Assembly (NCBI RefSeq): GCF_019931165.1
Contig: NZ_JAIOUP010000002.1
Span: 124,001-188,000, forward strand
Direction of reading: 5' to 3'
From: Schnuerera sp. xch1
GTDB lineage: Bacteria > Bacillota > Clostridia > Tissierellales > Tepidimicrobiaceae
DNA length: 64,000 nucleotides
Numbering within the stretch: the stretch's first letter is position 1; each line of letters begins with the position of its first letter. Position numbers and translations under genes: made by a program. The notes under the pieces are model-generated. The model made no database searches. It worked only from the letters and a program-made list of their open reading frames with translations, and had not been told where the DNA came from. Positions 8,431-18,251 of this stretch are shown one piece after another.

Positions 8431-9102
8431 CTATCCTTCCCTAATTAACCTCCACTGGTCCATAAGCATACTTTTTAATATAGAATTAGAATTAATATTT
8501 TTATTAGATTTAACTGTACTAAACCATTTTAAAGCTTTATCTTTGTGTCCCAATCTTCTATTAATTTCCCCTATTAAATACCCCAATTTCATTTCATCCA
8601 TATTTATATCTACTAATGATTCATTATGAAAACCTTCTTCATACAGGTTCTTAGTTAACCTTAAAAATCGCATTTCTTCATCCTTATTCCCATTAATTCT
8701 GTATAACCATGCTAAATTTAAGGATAAAGACCCTAATTCTATTTTTTTATAGTCTAATAATTGGCCAATATAAATTGCCAGCTTAAAGGTTTCAATTGCA
8801 GTTTCTATAGTCCTTTTATCTCCATAGCTTCTTTTATTCCATTTTGAAGTAATTTCATTTAAAATTATTCTTTTCTTATTTGAAGTAATTAAACTATATT
8901 TACTCTCTGTTGCAGCAAAACCACAATTAGGGCATACAAATATGTTATACTTTATTGGATTTTCTCCTTTATAATAAGACAAAAAATCTTCATCTCTTTT
9001 TATCAATTTCAACCTTGAAATCCTTACCTTCTTTGTTATAAACTCATAATTACATACAGAACATTTTACTTTCTTGTCATACAACTCATCTATGTCTTGC
9101 AA
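8431..9102 (-). CDS. DUF2225 zinc-ribbon protein
   Basis: Soluble protein of 223 residues of the DUF2225 family. It has two CxxC pairs forming a split zinc ribbon, CSVCNYEF (about residue 13) and CPNCGFA (about residue 53), then a helical TPR-like C-terminal part. Function is unknown. I place the start at TTG 9102 because GAAAGGAG lies seven bases before it; a longer reading from 9123 would put this SD inside the coding sequence. It begins 17 bp past the VanW gene stop, so the two are probably cotranscribed. Confidence 0.85.
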   Translation of the reverse strand: MQDIDELYDKKVKCSVCNYEFITKKVRISRLKLIKRDEDFLSYYKGENPIKYNIFVCPNCGFAATESKYSLITSNKKRIILNEITSKWNKRSYGDKRTIETAIETFKLAIYIGQLLDYKKIELGSLSLNLAWLYRINGNKDEEMRFLRLTKNLYEEGFHNESLVDINMDEMKLGYLIGEINRRLGHKDKALKWFSTVKSNKNINSNSILKSMLMDQWRLIREG

Positions 9103-9119
9103 TACTATTCTCCTTTCAA

Positions 9120-10517
9120 TCAATCATTTATATTGCCATTTTCATTATATACCTCATCTGATTCAGTATCCGCTGGTACATCTTTTCCTACTTTATAAAT
9201 TGCATTTCTTGGCTTATAAAAATCCTTATTGATCAATTCTCTATTTACAATTTTCCCATCTTTAAGTATAGATTTATAAGCGTTTACTCTATATCCAGTT
9301 CTTCCTTTTTGAACTAAAACTTTATTACCTGGCTTTAAAGCACTATCTCTTATAATTTCATCTTCTGGGTGAATAATTTCTACAATTTCTGATTCGATTT
9401 TTACTGTATAGTCCCTATTATTCGCATCCCCATACACATAAAAATATACTCTGTCTCCAATTATTTTTGAATCAAAATATATAGGATAGTCAAAATCATT
9501 TCTAAATTTTAAGTCCAAAACTCCATAGGCTACAGCCGCATCTTGGCCCAAATCGACATAGTTTGCCGGTATTGAATGAGGTGATCTTTCTAGTATGGTT
9601 ACATCAGCCAACAGTAAGGCATTGTAAAGAGTAGTAGATGTCTGACATACTCCACCACCTACGCCAGGAGTATATTCACCAGACAAAATTACACTAGCTT
9701 CCCTATAACCAAATTCCTTTTCACGTGGTCCAGTAGTTTCATTAAACGACATAGATTCTCCAGGCATTAATATCTTACCCTTTATTGCGTCAGCAGAAAG
9801 TCTAATATTTTCAATCCTATTTTGAGAGCTTCCTTTAAATGAAGTAGAAAATTCACCAATTGCTCCATTTATTCTACTTAACAAATCTTTAGATAATCTA
9901 GGTATAATACTATTTACAGGTATCTTAATAATATTTAATTTGCTAATATTTTCTTTAATCATATTAAACAATTTCTCTTTGTCTACTTTCTTACCTATCA
10001 CTTCACTAACTACCTTGATATTTCCATTATCTAAATGAATTTCTGCATCTTTTGATTCTACATCTATGTCCTCAGCTACTGTATCTACAATTTGTTTTAT
10101 CTTTTGTCCATCAGCATTTGAATCTAGTGGTATTTTTACTCCATTAATTCGAATATCCATAATATCTTTAAGTCTTTTAAATATATTTCCTTCCCTTCCA
10201 GCTAAATAAGCTTTATCAATAGCCTCACTATAGTTATAATCAAACCCTAAATCCATCATTGAAATAGAGTATTCTTTATCTTGATATGTAAGTTTAATGT
10301 TCTTTTCTATTATACCTCTTTTTTTATCTCTAACAAAATTTAATGCATCTTCTTTAGTCATTTGAGATACTTCAAATTCATCGACCTTAACCCCCGTATG
10401 TATTAGGTCCGTATTCAATACATTAAAATGAATATATAATCCTAATCCAGTTAAACTAGCAAATAATATAATTGCTAAAATTAAAATCACATGCTTGTTT
10501 TTATTGACTTCTTTCAT
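9120..10517 (-). CDS. VanW family envelope protein
   Basis: Protein of 465 residues with one N-terminal membrane segment (about 10-32), a YoeB/PG-binding-4 type domain (about 40-205), the VanW domain (about 225-365, with GPREKEFGYREASVI and GGGVCQTSTTLYNAL), and a C-terminal G5-like domain (about 370-440). VanW proteins occur in some vancomycin resistance operons, but most chromosomal copies such as this one have no known reaction. The topology indicates an extracytoplasmic role in cell-wall metabolism. No other van genes are nearby. Confidence 0.9.
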   Translation of the reverse strand: MKEVNKNKHVILILAIILFASLTGLGLYIHFNVLNTDLIHTGVKVDEFEVSQMTKEDALNFVRDKKRGIIEKNIKLTYQDKEYSISMMDLGFDYNYSEAIDKAYLAGREGNIFKRLKDIMDIRINGVKIPLDSNADGQKIKQIVDTVAEDIDVESKDAEIHLDNGNIKVVSEVIGKKVDKEKLFNMIKENISKLNIIKIPVNSIIPRLSKDLLSRINGAIGEFSTSFKGSSQNRIENIRLSADAIKGKILMPGESMSFNETTGPREKEFGYREASVILSGEYTPGVGGGVCQTSTTLYNALLLADVTILERSPHSIPANYVDLGQDAAVAYGVLDLKFRNDFDYPIYFDSKIIGDRVYFYVYGDANNRDYTVKIESEIVEIIHPEDEIIRDSALKPGNKVLVQKGRTGYRVNAYKSILKDGKIVNRELINKDFYKPRNAIYKVGKDVPADTESDEVYNENGNIND

Positions 10518-10584
10518 ACTTAGCCTCCATGAAATAGATTATAGTGATATATTATAAATATATGTATTTTCTTATATTACAATA

Positions 10585-12543
10585 CTATTCAGTCCAATAT
10601 AATTCTATTACATCATCATTCTTCAATGGGGCTAAATACTCTACATCCTTTCCATTTAACTTTAATTTTAAATTTCCTTTAGCTTTTGTTAAGTCAAAAT
10701 TGATATGATCAAATATATCCACAAATACGAAATCTTCTTTATTATACTCAATTATTTTTTCTTTCCCGTTAATCATTAACCTAATGTTTCTCTTGTAATT
10801 TACTGTAACCTTGTCATTCTCTTTCAATAATAATGATTCTTCAATTACTTCATTTCCATTAACAAAAATATCAGAAACTGAAACATCTTCCCCCATATAT
10901 TCTAATAGATCAGCTACTGTTCTAATTTCTAAAACTTCAATGTTATCTCTTTCTACTAAAATAGGATTGTCTTCAACTTTTACTCCATTTAATCTAATCT
11001 CTTTGATCAAATTAACTTTATTATTATTGAAACTTATTATTCTCCGTATAGGTACACAGTCATTTAAATGTGGTATCCTCTTTCCTCCTTTTGTGGCTTT
11101 TATAATTGTTATTTTATCATTATCTTTTACAGGTGTATTAAGATCTCCTTTTTGGCTATTTACATATATTTCAGCATGCTTCCCTTCTTTTCCTACTATT
11201 TCCCTCTTTTCCCCATTCAAATAATATATAAAACTTTCGCCAGATTTAGATATTAAATCTCTTGGGTTAAATCCAGTTAACACTAATATATCTGAAATCT
11301 TGATATCTCTGGTATTGAAAATTCTGATTTCTCTGCCATTAAACTCAACTTGTAAAAAGTCATTATTTCTTTTAGTAACACCTTCTATTGCTATACCAAT
11401 AGGAGTAACAATATCTGGTCCATTAATATCTTTATTTATACCTTCTATATTTTCTATAAAGCTAGTATCTCTAATGGATACCCTTTCTTTAGGTAAGCCT
11501 AATTTTTCTGCAATACATTCCTTTAATCCTGGCATCTGACTACTTCCACCAATAATAAATACTGCACTTGGTGGCTTCTCGTTATATTCTATTATCTTCT
11601 TTGCTATATCATCTGAAATTTCTATTATCGTTTCATATATACTCTTTACTATTTCCTTCGTAGATAACCTATGTTCCACTCCTACTACATCCATAAATTT
11701 ATGCTCATTTTGAGAACTGAGTCCAATCTTTAATCTTTCCCCAGAATTGAAATCCAGTAGATATTCTTTAGATATAGCTTCTGTAATTTCATCTCCTGCT
11801 TTTGAAATCATTGCATATGCTACAATCTTTCCTTCTTTTGTAATAGCAATATCTGAAGTCCCAGCTCCTATATCTATTAATGCTAAATTCAACAACCTTA
11901 ATTCTTCTTTTATAGCCACATTGATTGCTGCTATTGGTTCAAGAGCAATATTATCAACCTCAAGCCCTGCCTTTGCTATTACTGAATAAAGACTTTCTAT
12001 AACCATATGAGGTAAAAATGTGGCAAGTAAATTTACTCCTATTTTATCTCCTCTATGGCCTTCTAATTTGTTCATCAGATTATCATCAAGATAATAATTA
12101 ATGACACTATATCCGATATTATAATACTTTAACCCACTTTGTTTTTCGCTAGTAGTTATCATTTGTTGAGCTTTTTGAATAGCCTCTAATTCTAATATTT
12201 CTATCATATTTTTGTTAATCTCGGATGTACTATCTATTTCTTTATCAACCTTTGCCTTACAAGTTTTTAATGACCTACCAGCAGCCGCTATTGAGACTCT
12301 TTTTAGCCTTGTCCCCAATCGTTCCTCCAATTCTTCTTTTATGCTTACAACAATTTTAGTTACACCATCTATATCATGTATTTGACCATCATACATGTTT
12401 CTTTTATCATGCTCTTTTATACAATAATCTAAAATTATAAACTTTTCATTCCTTGTATATTGCCCCACAATTCCAATGATGGTTCTTGTTCCTATATCAA
12501 GAGAAAAAATCAAATTATCTTTCGAATCTTTTAACTGTTTCAT
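10585..12543 (-). CDS. Long FtsA-like actin-fold ATPase
   Basis: Protein of 652 residues. The first roughly 390 residues are an FtsA/PilM-like actin-fold ATPase: phosphate 1 loop SLDIGTRTIIG, the inserted SHS2-like region, phosphate 2 motif LIDIGAGTSDIAI, adenosine motif IIGGSSQMPGL. Canonical FtsA is about 420 residues and ends in a membrane-binding helix. Here about 260 further residues form repeated small beta-rich units (for example NGREIRIFNTRDIKISDIL and INGKEKIIEYNKEDFVFVDI), and no ftsZ is adjacent. It is therefore a paralogue rather than the division FtsA; role unknown. Confidence 0.8.
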   Translation of the reverse strand: MKQLKDSKDNLIFSLDIGTRTIIGIVGQYTRNEKFIILDYCIKEHDKRNMYDGQIHDIDGVTKIVVSIKEELEERLGTRLKRVSIAAAGRSLKTCKAKVDKEIDSTSEINKNMIEILELEAIQKAQQMITTSEKQSGLKYYNIGYSVINYYLDDNLMNKLEGHRGDKIGVNLLATFLPHMVIESLYSVIAKAGLEVDNIALEPIAAINVAIKEELRLLNLALIDIGAGTSDIAITKEGKIVAYAMISKAGDEITEAISKEYLLDFNSGERLKIGLSSQNEHKFMDVVGVEHRLSTKEIVKSIYETIIEISDDIAKKIIEYNEKPPSAVFIIGGSSQMPGLKECIAEKLGLPKERVSIRDTSFIENIEGINKDINGPDIVTPIGIAIEGVTKRNNDFLQVEFNGREIRIFNTRDIKISDILVLTGFNPRDLISKSGESFIYYLNGEKREIVGKEGKHAEIYVNSQKGDLNTPVKDNDKITIIKATKGGKRIPHLNDCVPIRRIISFNNNKVNLIKEIRLNGVKVEDNPILVERDNIEVLEIRTVADLLEYMGEDVSVSDIFVNGNEVIEESLLLKENDKVTVNYKRNIRLMINGKEKIIEYNKEDFVFVDIFDHINFDLTKAKGNLKLKLNGKDVEYLAPLKNDDVIELYWTE

Positions 12544-12560
12544 AGTAACAGCCCTTTCCT

Positions 12561-13208
12561 TTATTCATTAACTTCTTCCTTAAAATAAAGACAGTAATCG
12601 GTTAATGGACATTTCTCACATAAAGGTCTTCTTGCCTTACAAATTCTACGTCCATGAAATATCAATAAATGATGTGTTTTTGACCAAAGTTCCTTATCAA
12701 TATTATTCATTAAATCCTTTTCAGTATCTAATACCTTGTCACTATTAGCTAATCCAATCCTATTTGATACTCTAAAAACATGAGTATCTACTCCTATAGC
12801 TGGCTTTCCAAAAGCATTACTTATAACAACATTAGCAGTCTTTCTTCCAACTCCTGGAAGGTCAATCAGCTCTTCTAAAGTGTCAGGAACTTTTCCATCA
12901 TATTTTTCAATTAACAATCTACAGGTAGCTAAAATATTCTTACTTTTGTTCTTATAAAACCCACAACTTTTAATCTTTTTCCCTAATTCCTGTTGTGTTA
13001 ATTTTAAATAGTCCTCAGGAGTTTTATAATCTTTAAAAAGTCTTTCTGTAACCTTATTGACCTGTACATCAGTACATTGAGCAGATAAAATAGTGGCTAT
13101 CAGCAGCTCAAATGGATTAGAATATTCTAATTCAGGTCTTGCATCTGGATACAATTTAAGTAAAATATCTATTACTTTCTTTACTTCTTCTTTACTCAAC
13201 TTTTTCAT
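12561..13208 (-). CDS. nth: Endonuclease III
   Basis: DNA glycosylase/AP lyase of 215 residues that removes oxidised pyrimidines in base-excision repair. Visible: helix-hairpin-helix LPGVGRKTANVV with the catalytic Lys, then GVDTHVFRVSNRIGL with the catalytic Asp, and the C-terminal [4Fe-4S] ligands C-x6-C-x2-C-x5-C (CKARRPLCEKCPLTDYC). Length and motifs are complete. It lies between the FtsA-like gene and DUF503. Confidence 0.96.
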   Translation of the reverse strand: MKKLSKEEVKKVIDILLKLYPDARPELEYSNPFELLIATILSAQCTDVQVNKVTERLFKDYKTPEDYLKLTQQELGKKIKSCGFYKNKSKNILATCRLLIEKYDGKVPDTLEELIDLPGVGRKTANVVISNAFGKPAIGVDTHVFRVSNRIGLANSDKVLDTEKDLMNNIDKELWSKTHHLLIFHGRRICKARRPLCEKCPLTDYCLYFKEEVNE

Positions 13209-13216
13209 TTAATCAC

Positions 13217-13498
13217 CTACATAATTTCAATGTTATAGTCTAATACTTCAATTCTACTGTCTCCATCTATAAATTTTAACACCCTTGAGATAACTTTATT
13301 AGCATGGTTTGTGTCATTAGTTACACAGGCAAATCCAATAATTGAGGTTCTCCAACTATCATTTAATCCTACTTCAGCTATAGAAACATTGAATCTCGAT
13401 TGAATTTTCCCAATTAATCCTTTTATAATATGTCTTTTGTCTTTTAACGAATTCGATTCATAAATCATTAATTTTATATCACAAATACCTACTATCAT
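13217..13498 (-). CDS. DUF503 family protein
   Basis: Small protein of 93 residues of the DUF503/YlxP family, recognisable by MIVGICDIKLMIYESNSLKDKRHIIKG (seen as SLKDKRH..KG near residue 17) and the pattern SRFNVSIAEVG. In other Firmicutes it is encoded near translation and ribosome maturation genes. Biochemical role is not established. The gene ends nine bp before nth, suggesting cotranscription. Confidence 0.9.
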   Translation of the reverse strand: MIVGICDIKLMIYESNSLKDKRHIIKGLIGKIQSRFNVSIAEVGLNDSWRTSIIGFACVTNDTNHANKVISRVLKFIDGDSRIEVLDYNIEIM

Positions 13499-13547
13499 AG
13501 AATCACCTCAATATATTTACTATTCTATTTTAACCCATCCATTATAG

Positions 13548-13574
13548 AAAAAAAGAGGACTAAGTCCTCTTTTT
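13548..13574. terminator. Bidirectional intrinsic terminator
   Basis: AAAAAGAGGAC and GTCCTCTTTTT form an 11-bp stem with a three-base loop and T-rich flanks. The minus-strand use is termination after kbl, whose stop it overlaps. Confidence 0.8.
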
Positions 13575-14760
13575 ATAGTATCCTCATTTCTTCTCCAACT
13601 TTTTTGAAGGTATCTACGGCTCTATCTAATTGTTCTTTAGTATGACCCGCAGTTACCATACATCTAACCCTACCTGTGCCTCTAGGTACAGTTGGGAATA
13701 CTATAGCTGATACAAATACCCCATTTTCTAATAATTTTTGACTAAACTCCATGGTTTTAGCTTCTTCTCCAATTATAACTGGTGTAATTGGAGTTTCGCT
13801 ATGTCCTGTGTCGAATCCTAATGTTCCAAGTTTCTCTTTAAAATATTTAGCATTATCCCATAATCTATCAGTGTATTCTGTAGATTCCATCAACATCTTA
13901 AGAGCTTCTATTATAGCACCTGCTGCTGCTGGTGGCATAGTTGTACTAAATAGTACCGGTCTTGCTCTATGATTTAGCCACTCATACATAGTCTTTGACC
14001 CTGCTACATATCCGCCTACAACACCTATAGCTTTCGAAAGAGTTCCTATACTAAAGTCAACTCTTCCATGTAATCCAAAATGGTCTACTGTACCTCTACC
14101 ACTTTCTCCTAATACTCCTGAACCATGAGCATCATCAACATAAGTCATAGCTTCATATTTTTCTGCCAAGTCAACAATTTCAGGTAACTTAGCTATATCA
14201 CCGTCCATGCTAAATACACCGTCAGTAATAATTAGCGCATTTCTATATTTATCTCTATTTTCTTTAAGTACTCTTTCTAAATCATCTATATCTGAATGCT
14301 TAAATATCTTCTTATCTGCTTTACTAAGTCTAACACCATCTATTATAGAGGCATGATTTAATTCATCCGAAATAATTAAATCTCCCTTTTCAGTTATAGC
14401 TTGAATTGTACCAGCATTACAATTAAATCCTGATTGATATATAAACGCTGCTTCTTCTCTTTTAAATCTAGTTAATATTTCTTCTAATTCCTCATGAATT
14501 GACATATTCCCAACAATAGTTCTTACTGCACCAGCGCCAGCTCCATATTTTTCAACAGCTTCTATAGCTGCCTTCTTAAGTCTTGGATGATTTGCAAATC
14601 CAAGATAATTATTGGAGGATAAATTGATTACTTTTTCCCCATTTAAAATTATTTCAGCTTCATTTCCCCCTTCTAATATCGGTAACTTTCTATACACGCC
14701 TTCCTTCTTTAAATCTTCAATTTTTTCTTTTAAATAGTTTAGCTCATGTACATTAGTCAC
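13573..14760 (-). CDS. kbl: Glycine C-acetyltransferase (2-amino-3-ketobutyrate CoA ligase)
   Basis: PLP-dependent alpha-oxoamine synthase of 395 residues. It interconverts glycine plus acetyl-CoA and 2-amino-3-ketobutyrate, usually in threonine breakdown. The motifs are complete: [34 protein letters not shown] and the PLP-lysine site TLSKAIG. The start is GTG 14760, eight bases from GGAGG; the reading frame open further upstream lacks a site. No threonine dehydrogenase is adjacent. A link with glycine reductase is plausible since both handle glycine, but it is inference. Relatives acting on other acyl-CoAs (BioF) share these motifs. Confidence 0.88.
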   Translation of the reverse strand: MTNVHELNYLKEKIEDLKKEGVYRKLPILEGGNEAEIILNGEKVINLSSNNYLGFANHPRLKKAAIEAVEKYGAGAGAVRTIVGNMSIHEELEEILTRFKREEAAFIYQSGFNCNAGTIQAITEKGDLIISDELNHASIIDGVRLSKADKKIFKHSDIDDLERVLKENRDKYRNALIITDGVFSMDGDIAKLPEIVDLAEKYEAMTYVDDAHGSGVLGESGRGTVDHFGLHGRVDFSIGTLSKAIGVVGGYVAGSKTMYEWLNHRARPVLFSTTMPPAAAGAIIEALKMLMESTEYTDRLWDNAKYFKEKLGTLGFDTGHSETPITPVIIGEEAKTMEFSQKLLENGVFVSAIVFPTVPRGTGRVRCMVTAGHTKEQLDRAVDTFKKVGEEMRIL

Positions 14761-14847
14761 AGCATTCCCCTCCTTATTGGATTTTAATTTTGCACAGTTA
14801 TAGTATATCATAAGTTTATCTATTATTAAGTGCATTGTAAAAAATAT

Positions 14848-15864
14848 TTATTGTGTGATTTTTTTAATAGCCCAAGCAACATATTCCCTTATCATTGGAC
14901 TTGAATCTTTTAACAATGGTTTTAATATTTTTAAATTATTCTTATCTTTCATATTCCCTAACGTAACAATCCCATTTCTCTTTAAAATATTTTTGCCTCT
15001 CCAACTTCCAGCCATTAACCCATATTTCTCTTTGAACTGTCTATTGGAAATAGATAAAAGTTCCTCTATATTCATATATCCTTTTGTATTTTGAGGCAAA
15101 AATTCTTCATGACTTATTTTACTTGTATCTTTATTTTTAGGACATACAAGCTGACAAGTATCGCACCCATACACTTTATATCCCATTTTATCTCTTAGTT
15201 CACTAGGAATTATCTCTTTTGTCTGGGTTAAATAGGATATACATTTTTTTGGATTAACCTTATAAGGATCTTCTAAAGCTCCTGTGGGACAAGATTTAAT
15301 ACAAATATTACAATTCCCACATTTGTTTTCCACTAAAGATGAATAGTCATTAATATCTAAATCCGTCAAAATATAGCCCAAAAATATAAATGAACCATAC
15401 TTATCATTGATTATAGAACAATTCTTACCATAATATCCTATGCCAGATTTTTTAGCTATTTCTCTGTCTACAAGCGGTCCTGTATCAACAAAATATTTGT
15501 AGTTGAAATCCGTCACTTTTTTAATTTCCTCAATTAAATTTTTCATCCTATTTTTTAATACTATGTGATAGTCTATTCCCCAAGAAGATCTAGAAAGTAT
15601 ACCAGCCAATCTATAGTCTACCCTTTTATTAAAGTTATTATTATAAGATAATCCAATTGAAATTATTGCCTTGCACTGAGGTAATGTCAACTTTGGATTA
15701 ATTCTCTTTTCAATATCTTTCTCTTCAAATTCTGTTTGCCTATTTTCTTTTTTTCTATTTATTAGATAATCCTTTACATCATATAAAGGCTCACAGTCTG
15801 TAAAACCTATTAAATCTATATTTAGTTCTTTTGATTTATCTATTATATATTGTTTTATATCCAC
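14848..15864 (-). CDS. queG: Epoxyqueuosine reductase QueG
   Basis: Protein of 338 residues matching the cobalamin-dependent epoxyqueuosine reductase that makes the final reduction in queuosine synthesis on tRNA. It has the N-terminal DUF1730 region, two ferredoxin clusters (CGNCNICIKSCP and CDTCQLVCP), the DTGPLVDREIAKKSGIGYYGK stretch (conserved DTGP..DR), and a C-terminal HEAT-like part. Length is somewhat short of typical but includes all domains. No other que genes are in the window. Confidence 0.92.
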   Translation of the reverse strand: MDIKQYIIDKSKELNIDLIGFTDCEPLYDVKDYLINRKKENRQTEFEEKDIEKRINPKLTLPQCKAIISIGLSYNNNFNKRVDYRLAGILSRSSWGIDYHIVLKNRMKNLIEEIKKVTDFNYKYFVDTGPLVDREIAKKSGIGYYGKNCSIINDKYGSFIFLGYILTDLDINDYSSLVENKCGNCNICIKSCPTGALEDPYKVNPKKCISYLTQTKEIIPSELRDKMGYKVYGCDTCQLVCPKNKDTSKISHEEFLPQNTKGYMNIEELLSISNRQFKEKYGLMAGSWRGKNILKRNGIVTLGNMKDKNNLKILKPLLKDSSPMIREYVAWAIKKITQ

Positions 15865-15975
15865 GGTTAGTCTCCTTTGTAATCCATTTTCATTAGTATA
15901 ATTGATAATTTAATACAACTACATTATATCATTATCTACTAAATAAAAAACCAATCAAATAGGTATTGAATTATC

Positions 15976-16812
15976 TCAAATGTATTCTTCATACATATTT
16001 TTTAACAATTCTATCTCTTCCTTATGTCCATCCAATTCATTAGGTGTTTCCAAATAGAAAGGTAAACTCTTTAATGCCGGTTGGTTTATTATATTTTTAA
16101 AAGTCTCTAACCCGAGAGTACCTTCTCCTATTTTCGCATGTCTATCCTTGTTGCTACCATATTCAACCATACTATCATTTAAGTGGATAGCTTTTAACTT
16201 CTCTAGGCCAATTACATTATCGAATTCGTCTAATACTCCGTCTAAATCATTTACTATATCATAGCCAGCAGAGTAAATATGACAAGTATCGAGACAAACT
16301 CCTACCAGCTCACTATACTTTACTCCATCAATAATATTCTTTATTTCTTCAAAGTTACGCCCTAACTCTGTCCCCTTTCCAGACATGGTCTCTAATAAAA
16401 GCATAGTACTCTCTTCGCCAGTTATAATTTCATTCAGTGCATCTGTAATTCTTTGGATTCCATATTCTATTTCTTTGCCAACATGATTTCCTGGATGAAA
16501 TGTAAAATAAGGTATAGAAATATCATTTAATCTTTTATAATCTTCTTTTAATATCATTTTAGCCATCCCATAAATATTCTTTTTATGAGAACCTAAATTT
16601 AAAATATATGGGGCATGAGCTAATAATGGTCCAAAATTATTTTGACGTAATACTTTTTTCATCTCTTGCACATCCGCCATATCGAAATTTTTATAAGAAG
16701 ATCCTCTTGGATTCCTGCTAAAAAACTGAAACACATTTGCACCTATATCTAAAGCTGCCTGGGCAGCTTTTTTATATCCTTTTGCAACAGATAAATGACA
16801 ACCAATATACAT
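15976..16812 (-). CDS. nfo: Deoxyribonuclease IV (AP endonuclease)
   Basis: Zinc-dependent AP endonuclease of 278 residues with a TIM-barrel fold. Conserved metal-site stretches are seen: IGCHLSVAKGY (His), AHAPYILNL (His), FHPGNH (His), LLETMSGKG (Glu), CLDTCHIYSAGYD (Asp/His), HLNDS, DRHAKIGEG (Asp/His) and LETP (Glu). It incises DNA at abasic sites. It is divergent from rodA across a 119-bp gap. Confidence 0.96.
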   Translation of the reverse strand: MYIGCHLSVAKGYKKAAQAALDIGANVFQFFSRNPRGSSYKNFDMADVQEMKKVLRQNNFGPLLAHAPYILNLGSHKKNIYGMAKMILKEDYKRLNDISIPYFTFHPGNHVGKEIEYGIQRITDALNEIITGEESTMLLLETMSGKGTELGRNFEEIKNIIDGVKYSELVGVCLDTCHIYSAGYDIVNDLDGVLDEFDNVIGLEKLKAIHLNDSMVEYGSNKDRHAKIGEGTLGLETFKNIINQPALKSLPFYLETPNELDGHKEEIELLKNMYEEYI

Positions 16813-16931
16813 TTAATCACCCTTTCATATGTATATATTATACATTACTCTATAATAGAATATCAATTTGTCTATGTTATCTATTTGAAATATGTTATAA
16901 TTTATTTAGCATTATGTAAAGGAGCATAAAA

Positions 16932-18038
16932 ATGTTTAATTTAAAAAGAAAATCATTTAAAAAACTTGATTTTATATTACTCACAAGTGTTTTATTACTT
17001 TGTATATATGGGATTATAATGGTTAAGTCGGCAACTCTATCCTATGAAAATAACCGTTATGTAACAGTTCAAATCTTATCTACTATTTTAGGCTTTGTCG
17101 GTATCCTAATTTTAGTAGCGATGGACTATCAAATAATAGGAAAATTATATATTCCTACATACATTTTTTCTGTAATACTATTATTAGCAGTGGTATTATT
17201 TGGAACTGGCAAGAATCAATGGGGAGCTAATAGTTGGCTATCTATTGGAGGTTTTACCTTTCAGCCCGCAGAAATATCAAAAGTTGGTATAATCATTTTT
17301 CTAGCAAAATTTATAGATAATAACAAAAATGAAATTAACCTCCCCAGAACATTGTTAAAGATATTAGTCCTCGCTGGACTCCCAATTTTACTTATAGCTT
17401 TACAACCAGACTTGGGGACTGCAGTAGTTTTTATATTTTTCGTAGTAATCATGTTATTTGTATCAGGACTGAATTGGAAATACTTTGGATATGCATTTCT
17501 TGCTGGTATTGTTAGTTTACCAATATTATGGTTTAAACTTGAAGACTATCAACGAAATAGAATATTTAATTTTTTACATCCTGAAAGGGATCTTTCAGGT
17601 TCTGGATATCAAGCTATGCAATCTAAAATAGCTATTGGCTCAGGAAAAGTATTTGGTAGAGGATTATTTGGAGGAGTTCAAACCCAATATGGATATATAC
17701 CTGAAAAGCACACAGACTTTATATTTTCTGTTATAGGAGAAGAATTAGGATTAATAGGTGGATTACTACTCATAATATTATATTCTATTTTGCTTTATAG
17801 ACTTATTAAAATAGCTAAAAATAGTTCTGATACATTTGGATCTTTAATGGTTATAGGATTTTCTGCAATGTTTGTAGTACACATATGGGAAAATATCGGC
17901 ATGACAATAGGCCTTATGCCTATAACAGGTATTCCACTTCCATTCATGAGCTATGGTGGAACCTTTAATCTAATCAATTTAATATGTATAGGCATTGCAC
18001 TAAGCGTAAGTGTTCACAAGGAAGGTCTTAATTTCTAG
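16932..18038 (+). CDS. rodA: Rod shape-determining SEDS protein RodA
   Basis: Polytopic membrane peptidoglycan glycosyltransferase of 368 residues of the RodA/FtsW/SpoVE family, about ten membrane spans. Signature stretches are present: FQPAEISKVGIIIFLAKF, LIALQPDLGTAVVF, EKHTDFIFSVIGEELGL, and TGIPLPFMSYGG. SD AAAGGAGC precedes ATG 16932. It is not next to mreB or pbp2 here, and a SpoVE-like role cannot be excluded. Confidence 0.92.
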   Translation: MFNLKRKSFKKLDFILLTSVLLLCIYGIIMVKSATLSYENNRYVTVQILSTILGFVGILILVAMDYQIIGKLYIPTYIFSVILLLAVVLFGTGKNQWGANSWLSIGGFTFQPAEISKVGIIIFLAKFIDNNKNEINLPRTLLKILVLAGLPILLIALQPDLGTAVVFIFFVVIMLFVSGLNWKYFGYAFLAGIVSLPILWFKLEDYQRNRIFNFLHPERDLSGSGYQAMQSKIAIGSGKVFGRGLFGGVQTQYGYIPEKHTDFIFSVIGEELGLIGGLLLIILYSILLYRLIKIAKNSSDTFGSLMVIGFSAMFVVHIWENIGMTIGLMPITGIPLPFMSYGGTFNLINLICIGIALSVSVHKEGLNF

Positions 18039-18066
18039 CTGCAAATATTGCAGCTATTTTTTTATT
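18037..18066 (+). terminator. rodA terminator
   Basis: AGCTGCAA and its complement form a short stem starting at the rodA stop, followed by a T-run. Confidence 0.8.
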
Positions 18067-18251
18067 AACATCTTGTATTGTAAGATAACGTAATATATAA
18101 TATAGTAAATTAATTTAACAAAAGTCTCAAGAAGATTCCTCAGGAAAATACTATAGCATTACATAAAAATGCGAGAATACAATTGAAAAATTAATAGATG
18201 AATGGGATAATTTTATAATTAATGTTAATGAGATAATAAGGGGTGATTTTA

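Noticed and set aside
9120-10517. Vancomycin resistance operon
   Set aside because: Only a VanW-family protein is present; no vanHAX or VanS/VanR neighbours.
10585-12543. Canonical division protein FtsA
   Set aside because: Too long, lacks the C-terminal amphipathic helix, and no ftsZ is next to it.
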